From positions 116,973 to 180,972 of the forward strand of contig NZ_QNQU01000014.1 in assembly GCF_003315595.1 (NCBI RefSeq): a stretch of 64,000 nucleotides of DNA, written 5' to 3'. Below, piece by piece: positions 17,885-26,574 of the stretch. The notes beneath the pieces are model-generated. The model searched no databases, was not told where the DNA came from, and was given only the letters and a program-made list of their open reading frames with translations. The position numbers were made by a program, and so were the translations under genes. Origin of the DNA: Pedobacter miscanthi (GTDB lineage: Bacteria > Bacteroidota > Bacteroidia > Sphingobacteriales > Sphingobacteriaceae). Numbering within the stretch: position 1 is the first letter of the stretch; each line of letters starts with the position of its first letter.

Positions 17885-17997
17885 ACTTGTCATTCTGACG
17901 CAGGAAGAATCTCTATGCGACAGAGAACCGACCTTGTTCTATTATTATAAGTACTGTGCAACTATGCTAGGGATGCTTCGTGCCTCAGCATGACAGT
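17885..17997. repeat. Palindromic intergenic repeat (GTCATTCTGACGCAGGAAG type)
   Basis: It begins TTGTCATTCTGACGCAGGAA and ends CTCAGCATGACAGTG, the outer parts forming GTCAT/ATGAC inverted ends. The family differs from the CGTCATCTCGA copies. Confidence 0.65.
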
Positions 17998-17999
17998 GT

Positions 18000-18653
18000 T
18001 TACAAACTATCTAAAATAGCCGATTTTTTAGCTTCGTATTCTTCCTGTGTGATCAGGTGTTTATCATACAAAGTTTTAAGTTTGCGTAGTTTTAATGTAG
18101 TTTCATCCTCTGCTTCCTCCACCACTTCAGCAATCTGGATTAGAGGTTTTTCAGGCTCCGGAGCTGGTTCATAGGTGGGAATTTCGGCTAAGGGTTGCGC
18201 ATTTAAATTAATAGGAGATGCCGTAGCACGATTTTCTTCCAGTTTTTGCTGGCGCAACAGTTCTTTATATTCTTCCAGCTGCTGATTGGCTGCCTGATGC
18301 AGTTTGCGGGCCTGTACTTTTGGAATATATTCTGTTACAATATTTTCGCCGTGTTGTGGTACACAGATGAATTTAGAACCGAAAAACTCTTCTTTAAAAG
18401 AAACTTCCTTAATGCTTTTCCACGAAATGTCTTTAAAATTCATGGTTAATCCCAGGTTACCTGGTTCGCAGTAAAAAATACGCTTGTTAGATATCGCGAT
18501 ACTATCGGGCAATAAGTTTACAGCAGGTTTTTTCTGTACAGCCAGGTATAAAATCTCTTCGCCCGCGGTTAACAGGTCGTTTAGTTTTCCAATAACTTTT
18601 TCAACCGCTTTCGGGTCTTGTTCGTCACTTAAAAATCTATCTATTGCAATCAT
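18000..18653 (-). CDS. PH-like and SHOCT domain protein
   Basis: The 217-residue cytoplasmic protein has an N-terminal segment (EEILYLAVQKKPAV, IAISNKRIFYC, FKDISWKSIKEVSF) typical of bacterial PH-like domains. A charged linker rich in Glu/Pro follows. The C-terminal SHOCT motif is LRKLKTLYDKHLITQEEYEA, a short oligomerisation element found at the ends of many unrelated proteins. Function unknown. It lies 39 bases downstream of rsmI and probably shares its transcript. Confidence 0.8.
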   Translation of the reverse strand: MIAIDRFLSDEQDPKAVEKVIGKLNDLLTAGEEILYLAVQKKPAVNLLPDSIAISNKRIFYCEPGNLGLTMNFKDISWKSIKEVSFKEEFFGSKFICVPQHGENIVTEYIPKVQARKLHQAANQQLEEYKELLRQQKLEENRATASPINLNAQPLAEIPTYEPAPEPEKPLIQIAEVVEEAEDETTLKLRKLKTLYDKHLITQEEYEAKKSAILDSL

Positions 18654-18692
18654 AATGTTTTTAAAATTGATGTGTTGTTTATGTTTTAAATG

Positions 18693-19406
18693 CTACTCTT
18701 CAGCATCTTCATATTTGTTTTTGCTTTTAACATTGGGTTTTCCCGCTATGCAAATTACAAATTCTCCTTTTAATGTATTGTTTTCAAAATGTGATTTTAT
18801 TTCTGTCAAGGTACCGCGAACGGTTTCTTCGAACATCTTGGTGAGTTCCCGGCTTACCGAAGCTTGCCTGTCGGCCCCTAAATACTGCGCAAACTCCTCT
18901 AAAGTTTTTAATAAACGATGCGGACTTTCGTAAAGTATAATGGTGCGGTCTTCTTCGGCCAGTTTTTTAAATTTGGTCTGCCGGCCTTTTTTTACCGGTA
19001 AAAACCCTTCAAAGCAAAAGGCATCGGCAGGTAAACCCGAATTTACCAAAGCTGGTACAAAAGCGGTTGCACCGGGTAAACATTCTACCGCAATATCATT
19101 TTTAATGGCCTCGCGCACCAGAAAGAAACCCGGATCGGAAATGGCAGGTGTACCGGCATCGGATATTAAGGCAATTTTCTGTCCTTCATTTAAAAATTTA
19201 ATAATCTCAGAAGTTGCTTTGTGTTCGTTATGCTGGTGATGCGAGAAAACCCTTTTATCAATGCCGAAATGTTTGAGCATGGGGGCACTGGTGCGGGTAT
19301 CTTCCGCCAGGATTAAATCGCATTCTTTCAATATACGGATTGCCCTAAAGGTCATATCCTCCAAATTGCCTATAGGCGTTGGTACGAGAAATAGTTTGCC
19401 ATCCAT
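18693..19406 (-). CDS. rsmI: 16S rRNA (cytidine-1402 2'-O)-methyltransferase
   Basis: RsmI methylates the ribose of C1402 in the 16S rRNA decoding centre using S-adenosylmethionine. The 237-residue protein shows the tetrapyrrole-methylase fold signatures: LFLVPTPIGNLEDMTFRAI, ILAEDTRTSAPML, IALISDAGTPAISDPG, VECLPGATAFVPALV and IILYESPHRLLKTLEE. It is divergent from serS with 99 bases between them. The C-terminus is shorter than in E. coli RsmI, as is usual in Bacteroidota. Confidence 0.95.
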   Translation of the reverse strand: MDGKLFLVPTPIGNLEDMTFRAIRILKECDLILAEDTRTSAPMLKHFGIDKRVFSHHQHNEHKATSEIIKFLNEGQKIALISDAGTPAISDPGFFLVREAIKNDIAVECLPGATAFVPALVNSGLPADAFCFEGFLPVKKGRQTKFKKLAEEDRTIILYESPHRLLKTLEEFAQYLGADRQASVSRELTKMFEETVRGTLTEIKSHFENNTLKGEFVICIAGKPNVKSKNKYEDAEE

Positions 19407-19480
19407 ATTTCAGTTTGCAGTTTACAGTTAACGGTTTGCAGTTTTTTCGAAACTCCTTACCCCAAACTCCAAACTCTTGC

Positions 19481-19488
19481 TATCTTTG
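19481..19488 (+). promoter_or_regulatory. Candidate -7 box of the serS promoter
   Basis: TATCTTTG fits the TAnnTTTG consensus and lies 18 bases before the serS ATG, implying a very short leader. Confidence 0.4.
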
Positions 19489-19505
19489 CTTTAAAAAATT
19501 AAATA

Positions 19506-20777
19506 ATGCTGCAAGTTAACTATATCCGCGAAAATAGAGAGAAAGTTTTAGAACGTTTAAGTATCCGTAATTTTAAACAGCCAGAACTGGTAGACGAAAT
19601 CATTAAAATTGATGAAGACCGCCGTTCCACTCAAACTTCGTTGGATAGTATTTCTGCTGAAGCAAATGCAGCAGCCAAACAGATTGGCGATTTAATGCGT
19701 ACAGGTAAAAAAGAAGAAGCCGAAGCCATTAAGGCACAAACGGCTTCTCATAAAGAAAATATCAAAAACCTGAGCGATAAGTTAAATGAGCTGGAAACCG
19801 CTCAGCATAACTTAATTGTACAGTTGCCTAACCTGCCGTATCATCTGGTAAAACAGGGATCTACAGCAGAAGATAACGAAGTGGTTTTAACACATGGTGA
19901 GCCTGCAAAATTGCCTAGCAAAGCATTGCCGCATTGGGAATTGGCTGCTAAATATGATATTATCGATTTCGAACTGGGCGTAAAAATTACCGGTGCCGGC
20001 TTTCCGGTTTATAAAGGAAAAGGTGCAAGATTACAACGTGCCTTAATCAATTTCTTTTTGGATCATGCTACAGCTGCAGGTTATAAAGAAATGCAGGTAC
20101 CTCACCTTGTTAATGCGGCTTCGGGTTTTGGTACCGGACAGTTACCAGATAAGGAAGGACAGATGTATCATTCAACCGTTGATGATTTATATTTAATTCC
20201 AACTGCTGAAGTTCCGGTAACCAATTTATACCGCGATGTAATTGTTAAGGAAGAAGATTTACCGATTAAAAATACCGCTTATACACCGTGTTTCCGTAGA
20301 GAAGCAGGTTCTTATGGTGCACACGTACGTGGTTTGAACCGTTTGCACCAGTTTGATAAGGTAGAAGTGGTACAGATTACCCATCCGGATAAATCTTACG
20401 AAACTTTGGAAGATATGAGCCAATATGTTCAGTCGCTATTACAGGAACTTGGTTTACACTACCGGGTGCTGCGTTTATGCGGCGGCGATATGGGCTTTAC
20501 TTCTGCCATGACATACGATATGGAAGTTTGGAGTGCTGCGCAGGAGCGCTGGTTAGAGGTTTCTTCTGTATCCAACTTCGAAACTTACCAGAGTAACCGT
20601 TTAAAATTACGTTTTAAAGGAAAAGAAGGCAAAGCACAACTGGCCCACTCATTAAACGGAAGTGCATTGGCTTTACCGCGTATTGTGGCTTCTATCTTAG
20701 AAAATTACCAAACCGAAAATGGAATTAAAATTCCTGAGGTTTTGGTAAAATATACAGGATTTGATGTTATAAACTAA
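19506..20777 (+). CDS. serS: Seryl-tRNA synthetase
   Basis: SerRS charges tRNA-Ser. The 423-residue protein has the N-terminal coiled-coil arm (residues about 30-110, e.g. DEDRRSTQTSLDSISAEANA) and the class II catalytic domain: motif 2 at TPCFRREAGSYG...RGLNRLHQFDKVE and motif 3 at LAHSLNGSALALPRIV. YLIPTAEVPVTNLY is the conserved ATP/serine site. It is cytoplasmic and essential. A strong hairpin terminator lies about 170 bases downstream, after two further inverted repeats. Confidence 0.97.
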   Translation: MLQVNYIRENREKVLERLSIRNFKQPELVDEIIKIDEDRRSTQTSLDSISAEANAAAKQIGDLMRTGKKEEAEAIKAQTASHKENIKNLSDKLNELETAQHNLIVQLPNLPYHLVKQGSTAEDNEVVLTHGEPAKLPSKALPHWELAAKYDIIDFELGVKITGAGFPVYKGKGARLQRALINFFLDHATAAGYKEMQVPHLVNAASGFGTGQLPDKEGQMYHSTVDDLYLIPTAEVPVTNLYRDVIVKEEDLPIKNTAYTPCFRREAGSYGAHVRGLNRLHQFDKVEVVQITHPDKSYETLEDMSQYVQSLLQELGLHYRVLRLCGGDMGFTSAMTYDMEVWSAAQERWLEVSSVSNFETYQSNRLKLRFKGKEGKAQLAHSLNGSALALPRIVASILENYQTENGIKIPEVLVKYTGFDVIN

Positions 20778-20786
20778 CCTGCGGGC

Positions 20787-20939
20787 AACTAATGAAGTTT
20801 CGGTGAGGATTAGCGCGTGGGGGAAACTTCGTTAGTTTAGCAAGGGCTCAAACTTAGGTTTGAGGGTATAAAGCAGAAATACTTCATTGTTAAGACTTAC
20901 GAAGTTTGCCGCCCTTTTGGCCTGAGCTAACTTCGTAAG
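20787..20939. repeat. Two inverted repeats of an ACTTCGxAAGT-type element
   Basis: AACTAATGAAGTTTC (20787-20801) pairs with GAAACTTCGTTAGTT (20823-20837), with one G/T wobble. CTTACGAAGTT (20896-20906) pairs perfectly with AACTTCGTAAG (20929-20939). A related element occurs at about 31363-31415. Confidence 0.65.
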
Positions 20940-20946
20940 AAAGCAT

Positions 20947-20984
20947 AAAAAAAGCTTTGCATTGTTGCAAAGCTTTTTGTTTTT
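20947..20984. terminator. Bidirectional terminator between serS and a convergent gene
   Basis: AAAAAGCTTTGC and GCAAAGCTTTTT form a 12-bp stem with a short ATTGTT loop, with A- and T-runs at both sides. It can serve serS on the plus strand and the small gene at 21012-21326 on the minus strand. Confidence 0.85.
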
Positions 20985-21011
20985 ATAGATAGATGAATGT
21001 TTTTATTTTTC

Positions 21012-21326
21012 TTATAAAATCAAGATCAATAATAAAATGATGATGATGATTGCACCAACTGAAAGGTAAACACCTCCAGAAACTGCACGGGCCTGGCTTT
21101 TTAGCTCTCTTAACTCGCTACGTAATGCTTTACGTTCTGCTCTGGTTAAGTTCGATTTATCCATGTCTCTGATTTCTTCAACACGGGTTTTAATCCTTTC
21201 TAGTTTTACCGCCTGTTCTGCGGTTAATTCTGTAGTGTTTTTCGCAGGTTTATCAGCAGCCTGTACTGAATTAAAACTAATGCCCAAGGAGAAAATCAAG
21301 GCTAACGTGTAGATGAATTTTTTCAT
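21012..21326 (-). CDS. Small exported protein with C-terminal membrane helix
   Basis: The 104-residue protein has a signal peptide (MKKFIYTLALIFSLGISFNS) and a charged helical middle with many Lys/Arg/Glu (ERIKTRVEEIRDMDKSNL, RKALRSELRELKSQ). It ends in a very hydrophobic Ile/Leu segment. It is probably anchored in the inner membrane with the charged part in the periplasm, and resembles many small, uncharacterised Bacteroidota stress or envelope proteins. Function unknown. It has its own terminator. Confidence 0.7.
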   Translation of the reverse strand: MKKFIYTLALIFSLGISFNSVQAADKPAKNTTELTAEQAVKLERIKTRVEEIRDMDKSNLTRAERKALRSELRELKSQARAVSGGVYLSVGAIIIIILLLILIL

Positions 21327-21365
21327 AATATCTAATTTTTTAGTGTTCGACTTCTACTTAACAAA

Positions 21366-21396
21366 AAACCTACCAAAATGTTCTGGTAGGTTTAAA
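21366..21396 (-). terminator. Terminator of the SIMPL-domain gene
   Basis: On the minus strand AAACCTACCA and TGGTAGGTTT form a stem followed by a T-run, starting about 28 bases after the stop codon. Confidence 0.85.
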
Positions 21397-21423
21397 AAGC
21401 ATGAATTTAAATGCCTAAAAAAA

Positions 21424-22110
21424 TTATTTAATCTCGAAAACGGCATTAACCGTAAAATTCAGTTTAATTTTTTTGAAATCAATTTCAGGAGCGCTACCTG
21501 CATCGGCCATTTCAGCTTTCATTGCGAAATTTCTGTAAACCGGCTGTATAACATTGTCTCCACCATCCTGTATTTCAATTACGGCACCCAACTTATCACC
21601 TAAAGCTTCAACCATGTAAGCTGCTTTCTCTTTTGCAGCTAACAAGGCTTTAATTTTAAGGTCTTTTTTTAGGGTTTCAATTTTAGAGTAATCGTAGCTT
21701 TCGATATTGGTATTAGCAATTCCTTTGGCATCAATTGCTTCTAATATTGCATTAAATTTGTTCAGGTCGCTCACTTTCAAACGGTACTGTTTACTGGCCA
21801 GAAAATCAGGATTTTTCTTTTTCTCTGTTTCGTAATTCCAGCTACTTAAATTGCTGATGGTTAAGTTTTCTTTTGCAATGCCTGCCTTTTGTACCGCAGC
21901 AAATAATTGTTTTTCCAGTTCGGTAATGTCTGTTTTTTTCTTTCCGTTTAAGTATTCTTTCAGTGAAATACCGATGTAGATAATATCGGGGGTAACTTCT
22001 GTTTCGGCGGTTCCGCTTACATTGATTTTTCTACGTAAATCTACCTGTTGGGCCATCGCTGTTGATAATCCTAAAACTGCAACCAGTGCAAATGCTATTA
22101 ACTTTTTCAT
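21424..22110 (-). CDS. SIMPL (DUF541) domain exported protein
   Basis: I chose ATG 22110 (MKKLIAFALVAVLGLSTAMA, a good signal peptide; 228 residues); an upstream ATG at 22164 would add 18 residues before it. The mature protein has the SIMPL/DUF541 pattern: INVSGTAETEVTPDIIYIGI near the start, then TISNLSSWNYE, QYRLKVSDLNKFNAILEAI, ALLAAKEKAAYMVEALG and a final INFTVNAVFEI-like strand. Family members are periplasmic or outer-membrane proteins of unclear biochemical role, linked to oxidative stress in some bacteria. Confidence 0.85.
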   Translation of the reverse strand: MKKLIAFALVAVLGLSTAMAQQVDLRRKINVSGTAETEVTPDIIYIGISLKEYLNGKKKTDITELEKQLFAAVQKAGIAKENLTISNLSSWNYETEKKKNPDFLASKQYRLKVSDLNKFNAILEAIDAKGIANTNIESYDYSKIETLKKDLKIKALLAAKEKAAYMVEALGDKLGAVIEIQDGGDNVIQPVYRNFAMKAEMADAGSAPEIDFKKIKLNFTVNAVFEIK

Positions 22111-22551
22111 AATATATTTTTCTTTGTGTGTACTGTAATGATGTAAACCATGCACAAATTCCACACCGGGATTTATATTTTTTTATTTCATAAACGATAT
22201 TACATCATTAAATGCTACAGTTTTGTTACATAATAAGTCTATGTTGTTTACTCACAGCATGATAAATTGAATATGATTATTTCAAATAAAATATTCGAAA
22301 GGCAGATTCAGGGAGCTTTGGTAAGCAAATGGTATCTCTACGAACTGGGGATAAAGGAAGTTATTTGAGGGAAATCTAAAATCCTGAATGATACATCAGA
22401 AATACACCTGATGAAGAAAATTATGCGCAAGGTTTTATGCTTAAATAGACGGAATTATATATGGTTATAAAACCAAGCGCAGCAGAGATTTCTGCTTAAT
22501 TTTAATCATATTTTGCAGTTTGGAACTGCAAAAAGAATTGGATGAAGGTAA
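22111..22551. other. Intergenic region with a possible broken small reading frame
   Basis: On the plus strand a frame from ATG 22273 runs 31 codons to TGA at 22366, then stays open to TAA at 22468 (65 codons in all if the TGA were read through). The sequence (IFERQIQGALVSKWYLYELG...) matches nothing I recognise. Apart from this and AT-rich DNA I see nothing here. Confidence 0.25.
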
Positions 22552-23004
22552 TTAAACCTTTGAAACTTTAACAGCGGTTGGTCCTTTTTGGCCCATTTCT
22601 ACTTCAAAGGTAACTTTATCGCCTTCTTTAATCTGGGTTGTTAAACCGTTAACGTGTACGAAGATACTATCCTGAGTTTCGGTATTTTTAATGAAACCGT
22701 AACCTTTGCTGTCGTTAAAGAAAGTAACTGTGCCTTTTTTAACCGGATTTTCGTCGATGATGTCTTCTTGTCTTGAAATACCGATCTGAATATCTTCTGT
22801 ATTGATTACAACTTTCTTTTTCGGATCTGGTGGGGTAGAAGAGATGTTTCCGTTCTCGTCAACGTAAGCCATCATATCTTCAAGCGATAAGCCTTTTTTA
22901 GCATTTGCCTGGCGCTCTTCTTTTTTCTCTTGTTTGTCGTTTTTCTTTTTTAACCGTTTTTTTTCGTTCTCTTTTTTACTGTATGTTGCCTGAGATTTAG
23001 CCAT
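22552..23004 (-). CDS. Cold-shock domain protein with lysine-rich N-terminal extension
   Basis: The 150-residue protein ends in a cold-shock domain (residues about 87-150: KKGTVTFFNDSKGYGFIKN, RNP1-like KGYGFI, RNP2-like IFVHV, then GDKVTFEVEMGQKGP). The first 40 residues are highly charged (many Lys/Glu/Gln) and probably disordered, adding RNA affinity. Cold-shock domains bind single-stranded RNA or DNA and act as RNA chaperones. This domain order is common in Bacteroidota. No partner gene is adjacent. Confidence 0.9.
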   Translation of the reverse strand: MAKSQATYSKKENEKKRLKKKNDKQEKKEERQANAKKGLSLEDMMAYVDENGNISSTPPDPKKKVVINTEDIQIGISRQEDIIDENPVKKGTVTFFNDSKGYGFIKNTETQDSIFVHVNGLTTQIKEGDKVTFEVEMGQKGPTAVKVSKV

Positions 23005-23379
23005 ATATTATTTAATTGTTTTGTTTTGAAAGGTGAGTGGAATGGAGAATTATACAAATATAACAATACTAAAGGATAAACACGATTTTATTCGGGTAGT
23101 AGATTAAAGTACTGTATTTTAGTCCTAGATGTACCGATTACAATGGGAATATTTCTTTATTTGTTTTTACCACAGATAAAGAGGATGAACACAGATAGAG
23201 GGGTTGGCATATATGGGCGGAGTTTTTTAATTACGTCATCTCGACCGAAACGTAGTGGAGTGGAGAGATCTATCTCGAGATAGATTTAGCTTCGCTGAGC
23301 ACTATGTGGTTCTCGACTACGTTACCGATGTAAAATCGGTACAAATTGCACTTCGCTCGAAATGACGACCTGGGAGAGC
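23005..23379. repeat. Intergenic region with a long CGTCATCTCGA-type repeat
   Basis: The repeat spans about 23234-23368, starting CGTCATCTCGACCGAAACG and ending TCGAAATGACGA, with inner GAGATCTATCTCGAGATAG. A fragment ACCACAGATAAAGAGGATGA at 23170-23190 resembles the ACCACAGATGCACACAGAT repeat seen near 30330. No gene seen. Confidence 0.7.
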
Positions 23380-23910
23380 TTAACCTACCCATTTTGCCTT
23401 ATCAATCTGGTAAACGAAATTCCATTTTACGGGTTCGCCGTAGTAGGCCACTTCAATTTCAGAGATTTTAACTGCACCCAGTTTTTCAGTAGCTTTTTGC
23501 GAACGGAAATTGGTTGCACCAATATGCAGGATCACTTTATTCACAAACTGGAAGGCATAATCGAGCATCAAAGATTTTAAGGCCCTGTTATGTCCTTTGC
23601 CCCAAAATTCGCGTGCGATAAAAGTGTAGCCAACTGCAACGGAACTATTTTCCTCGTCTAGTTCATAGTACCTTGAGCTGCCCACTATTTTATCGGTTTC
23701 TTTTTCGTAAACGATAAAAGCACCTTTTGATTCGATTGCTCCCTTAAAGAAATTTTCGAAAACTTCTCTTTTGTAACGGTCTTTATTGGGGTGCTGTTCC
23801 CAGATTAATGGATCGGAAGCAACTTCAAAAAGGGATTCGAAATCTGTTTCTTTTAAAGGAACTACTTTAATTAAATCGTTTTCTAATGTGGGCTGTAAAT
23901 CGAATTTCAT
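23380..23910 (-). CDS. GNAT-family N-acetyltransferase
   Basis: The 176-residue protein has the GNAT acetyl-CoA fold: IVGSSRYYELDEENSSVAVGYTFIAREFWGKGHNRALKSLMLDYAF holds motif A with the acceptor loop (here GKGHNRA), then VILHIGATNFRSQKATEKLGAV, the typical motif B asparagine-rich end. It belongs to the RimJ/RimL-like group, which acetylates protein N-termini or small amines; the substrate cannot be told. It lies downstream of fabV on the same strand, but a terminator stands between them. Confidence 0.88.
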   Translation of the reverse strand: MKFDLQPTLENDLIKVVPLKETDFESLFEVASDPLIWEQHPNKDRYKREVFENFFKGAIESKGAFIVYEKETDKIVGSSRYYELDEENSSVAVGYTFIAREFWGKGHNRALKSLMLDYAFQFVNKVILHIGATNFRSQKATEKLGAVKISEIEVAYYGEPVKWNFVYQIDKAKWVG

Positions 23911-23924
23911 TTTATTTGGTTATA

Positions 23925-23954
23925 AAAACGGCCGGCTCTAGGGCCAGCCGTTTG
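23925..23954 (-). terminator. Terminator downstream of fabV
   Basis: On the minus strand AAACGGCTGGC and GCCGGCCGTTT form an 11-bp stem (one G-T wobble) followed by TTTT. It lies about 75 bases after the fabV stop. Confidence 0.8.
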
Positions 23955-24026
23955 TAATTAACTTATAGATTTCTCCATTCCGCTGCGCTAAAGTCGAAAT
24001 GACGACATCTCGTGGTTATGATGTTA

Positions 24027-25220
24027 TTAGTTTACCAAACCTTCAATTTCTACTACTTCCTGGGCATCTTTCTGGTAATCTACCTTATCAATTTCGAAAC
24101 CGAAAAGGCTTAAGAAATCAGATCTGTAACCTGGTAAATCGCCAATTGCAGGTAAAGTTTCTGTTGTGGCTTCTTTCCAAAGTTCTGCAACTTTGGCCTG
24201 GATATCTTCACGCATTTCCCAATCGTCGATCCTGATTCTTCCTTTTTCGTCAACAGGAACTTCACCGCCGGTAAATAAGCGATCGGCATATAAACGCTGT
24301 ATCTGCTCAATCGTACCTTCGTGCACGCCTTCTGCTTTCATTACTTTGTATAACAATGAAATATATAATGGAATTACCGGAATAGCCGAGCTTGCCTGTG
24401 TAACCAAGGCTTTGTTAACCGATACATAAGCTTTACCATCGATATCTTTTAATTTATCGCCGATTTTGAATGCTGTTGCCTCTAAATCGTCTTTTGCCCT
24501 GCCTATGGTTCCTTTGCGGTAAACCGGTTCTGTTAAAGCAGGGCCGATGTACGAATAGGCTACTGTAGTTGCACCTTCGGCAAGTAAATTTTCTGCTTTC
24601 AGGGCATCAATCCACATCGACCAGTCTTCGCCACCCATTACCGCAACGGTGTTGGCAATATCTTCTTCGGTAGCTGGTTCGATGGAAATTTCGGTCACAT
24701 TACCGGTATGGAAATCGACTGTTTTGTTGGTATAAGTACCACCAATCGGTTTTAGGGTAGAACGGTGTAATACTTCTGTATCAGGGTGTTTTCTTACCGG
24801 AGAAGCCAAACTATAAATTACCAGATCAACCTGGCCAAGATCGGCTTTGATTAATTCGATGGTTTTTGCTTTGATTTCTTTTGAGAAGGCATCGCCATTA
24901 ATGCTTTTTGCATATAAACCTGCTGCGTGTGCTTCTTTTTCAAAAGCGGCACTGTTATACCAGCCCGGTGAAGCAGTTTTGCCTTCAGAAGGAGCTTTTT
25001 CGAAAAATACGCCAATGGTAGCAGCTTCTGATCCGTAAGCAGCAGCAATACGCGAAGCTAAACCGAAACCGGTTGAAGCGCCAATTACCAATACTTTTTT
25101 CGGACCGTTGATAGCTCCTTTTGATTTTACATATTCAATTTGATTCTTTACGTTCTGTGCGCAGCCATCAGGATGTGCAGTTAAACAGATAAAGCCCCTC
25201 ATTCTAGGTTCGATAATCAT
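24027..25220 (-). CDS. fabV: Enoyl-ACP / trans-2-enoyl-CoA reductase, FabV family
   Basis: FabV reduces trans-2-enoyl-ACP (or -CoA) with NADH in the last step of the fatty-acid elongation cycle. The 397-residue length is typical. Motifs are MIIEPRMRGFICLTAHPDGC at the start, the nucleotide-binding KKVLVIGASTGFGLASRIA, LVIYSLASPVRKHP, and the active-site region TTVAYSYIGPALTEPVYRKG with the conserved Tyr and Lys. The product is cytoplasmic. It is transcribed alone, with a terminator after it. FabV enzymes are known to resist triclosan relative to FabI. Confidence 0.95.
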   Translation of the reverse strand: MIIEPRMRGFICLTAHPDGCAQNVKNQIEYVKSKGAINGPKKVLVIGASTGFGLASRIAAAYGSEAATIGVFFEKAPSEGKTASPGWYNSAAFEKEAHAAGLYAKSINGDAFSKEIKAKTIELIKADLGQVDLVIYSLASPVRKHPDTEVLHRSTLKPIGGTYTNKTVDFHTGNVTEISIEPATEEDIANTVAVMGGEDWSMWIDALKAENLLAEGATTVAYSYIGPALTEPVYRKGTIGRAKDDLEATAFKIGDKLKDIDGKAYVSVNKALVTQASSAIPVIPLYISLLYKVMKAEGVHEGTIEQIQRLYADRLFTGGEVPVDEKGRIRIDDWEMREDIQAKVAELWKEATTETLPAIGDLPGYRSDFLSLFGFEIDKVDYQKDAQEVVEIEGLVN

Positions 25221-25781
25221 TTTTGTTCTTTTTTACGTTTTGTAATGTTAAATAAGCGCAACTTTAAGGTAATTGAAAATGCCTTAATGCCCAAATCTTT
25301 AACGAAGATATATTTTTAATTGTTTAACGTTAAATGAAATTTAAATAATGAGGGTTTTTAACCATTGAGGACGCATCGTTTTACACAGAGAAACATAGTG
25401 GAAGATTTTATGAGCTGGATCAAACAACTACCTGCTCCATCATCCATTTTACATCTTCCATCATACATCTTTCACCACTAAGTCACGAAGACACAAAGTT
25501 GTTTGTACATAAGGCTTCTGACATCGGTCATCCAACTTTCGGACTAATTTCCATCACCCATCTTCCATTTTCCATCTTTCACCACTAAGGCACGAAGACA
25601 CAAAGTTGTTTATACCCAGGCTTCTGACATCGGTCATCCAACTTTCGGACTAATTTCCATCCTCCATCATTGACTTCGGACTAATCTGCGATTTGGACTT
25701 AAGACTATAGACTAAGGACTTTGGACTTAACTATATTTCTCCTAATTTAGCGGCACACAGATAAAACCGGTTTATCTTTTT
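25221..25781. repeat. Intergenic region with two 107-bp-spaced direct repeats
   Basis: About 90 bases starting CACCACTAAGTCACGAAGAC (25473) recur with few changes from 25580, including GACATCGGTCATCCAACTTT and CGGACTAATTTCCATC. Short CATCTTCCATC runs join them, and GGACTTAAGACTATAGACTA-like runs follow. Inverted copies of the same family occur at 37085-37240. No gene is visible. Confidence 0.75.
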
Positions 25782-26489
25782 ATGAGAAAAATATTATTAC
25801 TTGCCTCGATGGTATTCATCATGGCATCTGGAAAGTTATATGCGCAAACCCAATACCACAATTCGGGTTGGTTTATGTTTTTAAACAATACGAAGTTTAA
25901 TGATAAATGGGGATTGCAGTTCGATCTTCAAATCCGTTCTGCAGATGATTGGGGGTATGTGCGCAATACTTTGGTTAGGCCTGCCCTGCAATATTTCATC
26001 AACAATAAAAGTAATGTGGCATTGGGCTATCTGTGGCAAACTACAACAACTGAAGTAGCGGGGGCAGATGATCTCACACATCACGAACACCGCATTTTTG
26101 AGCAATATATTTATAACCATAAAATCAGCTCGGTGTTTGCCAGTCATAGGTTTAGGGTTGAGCAACGTTTTATCGGTAGAACAGGTGAAGACGTATTTTC
26201 GCAGCGGTTCCGTTATTTTTTCAGGTTGATACAACCTTTGCAGAAAACGCAGCCTACCTTTACAAAAGGTGTTTTTGTGGCTTTACAGAACGAAATTTTC
26301 TTAAATCTACAAAACAAAAGTAAAATCAATAACAGTGTTTTTGATCAGAATAGGGCATACCTTGCCGCAGGCTACCGCTTTTCGAAACAGTTTGATCTGG
26401 AAGCGGGTTATATGAACCAGGCATCGCATGGCTTAACTAATAATACGATTAATAATATTGTACAACTGGCTGTTTATACCAGGTTTTAA
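25782..26489 (+). CDS. DUF2490 outer-membrane protein
   Basis: This 235-residue protein has a signal peptide ending KLYAQ. The pattern NSGWFMFLNNTKFNDKWGL, YVRNTLVRPALQYFI, NVALGYLWQTT, HRIFEQYIY, SHRFRVEQRFI and YRFSKQFDLEAGYMNQ is that of the DUF2490 barrel family, which ends in an aromatic residue (VYTRF). Function unknown. The next gene on the same strand, also for an envelope protein, starts 85 bases later. Confidence 0.8.
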   Translation: MRKILLLASMVFIMASGKLYAQTQYHNSGWFMFLNNTKFNDKWGLQFDLQIRSADDWGYVRNTLVRPALQYFINNKSNVALGYLWQTTTTEVAGADDLTHHEHRIFEQYIYNHKISSVFASHRFRVEQRFIGRTGEDVFSQRFRYFFRLIQPLQKTQPTFTKGVFVALQNEIFLNLQNKSKINNSVFDQNRAYLAAGYRFSKQFDLEAGYMNQASHGLTNNTINNIVQLAVYTRF

Positions 26490-26574
26490 TGATTTAAAGT
26501 CATTTTTTTGATCATGAAGCCCGCCAAATGTTAAAGATGTTGTAAATGACTGGTCTTTTTGCTCAATTTGCCGC

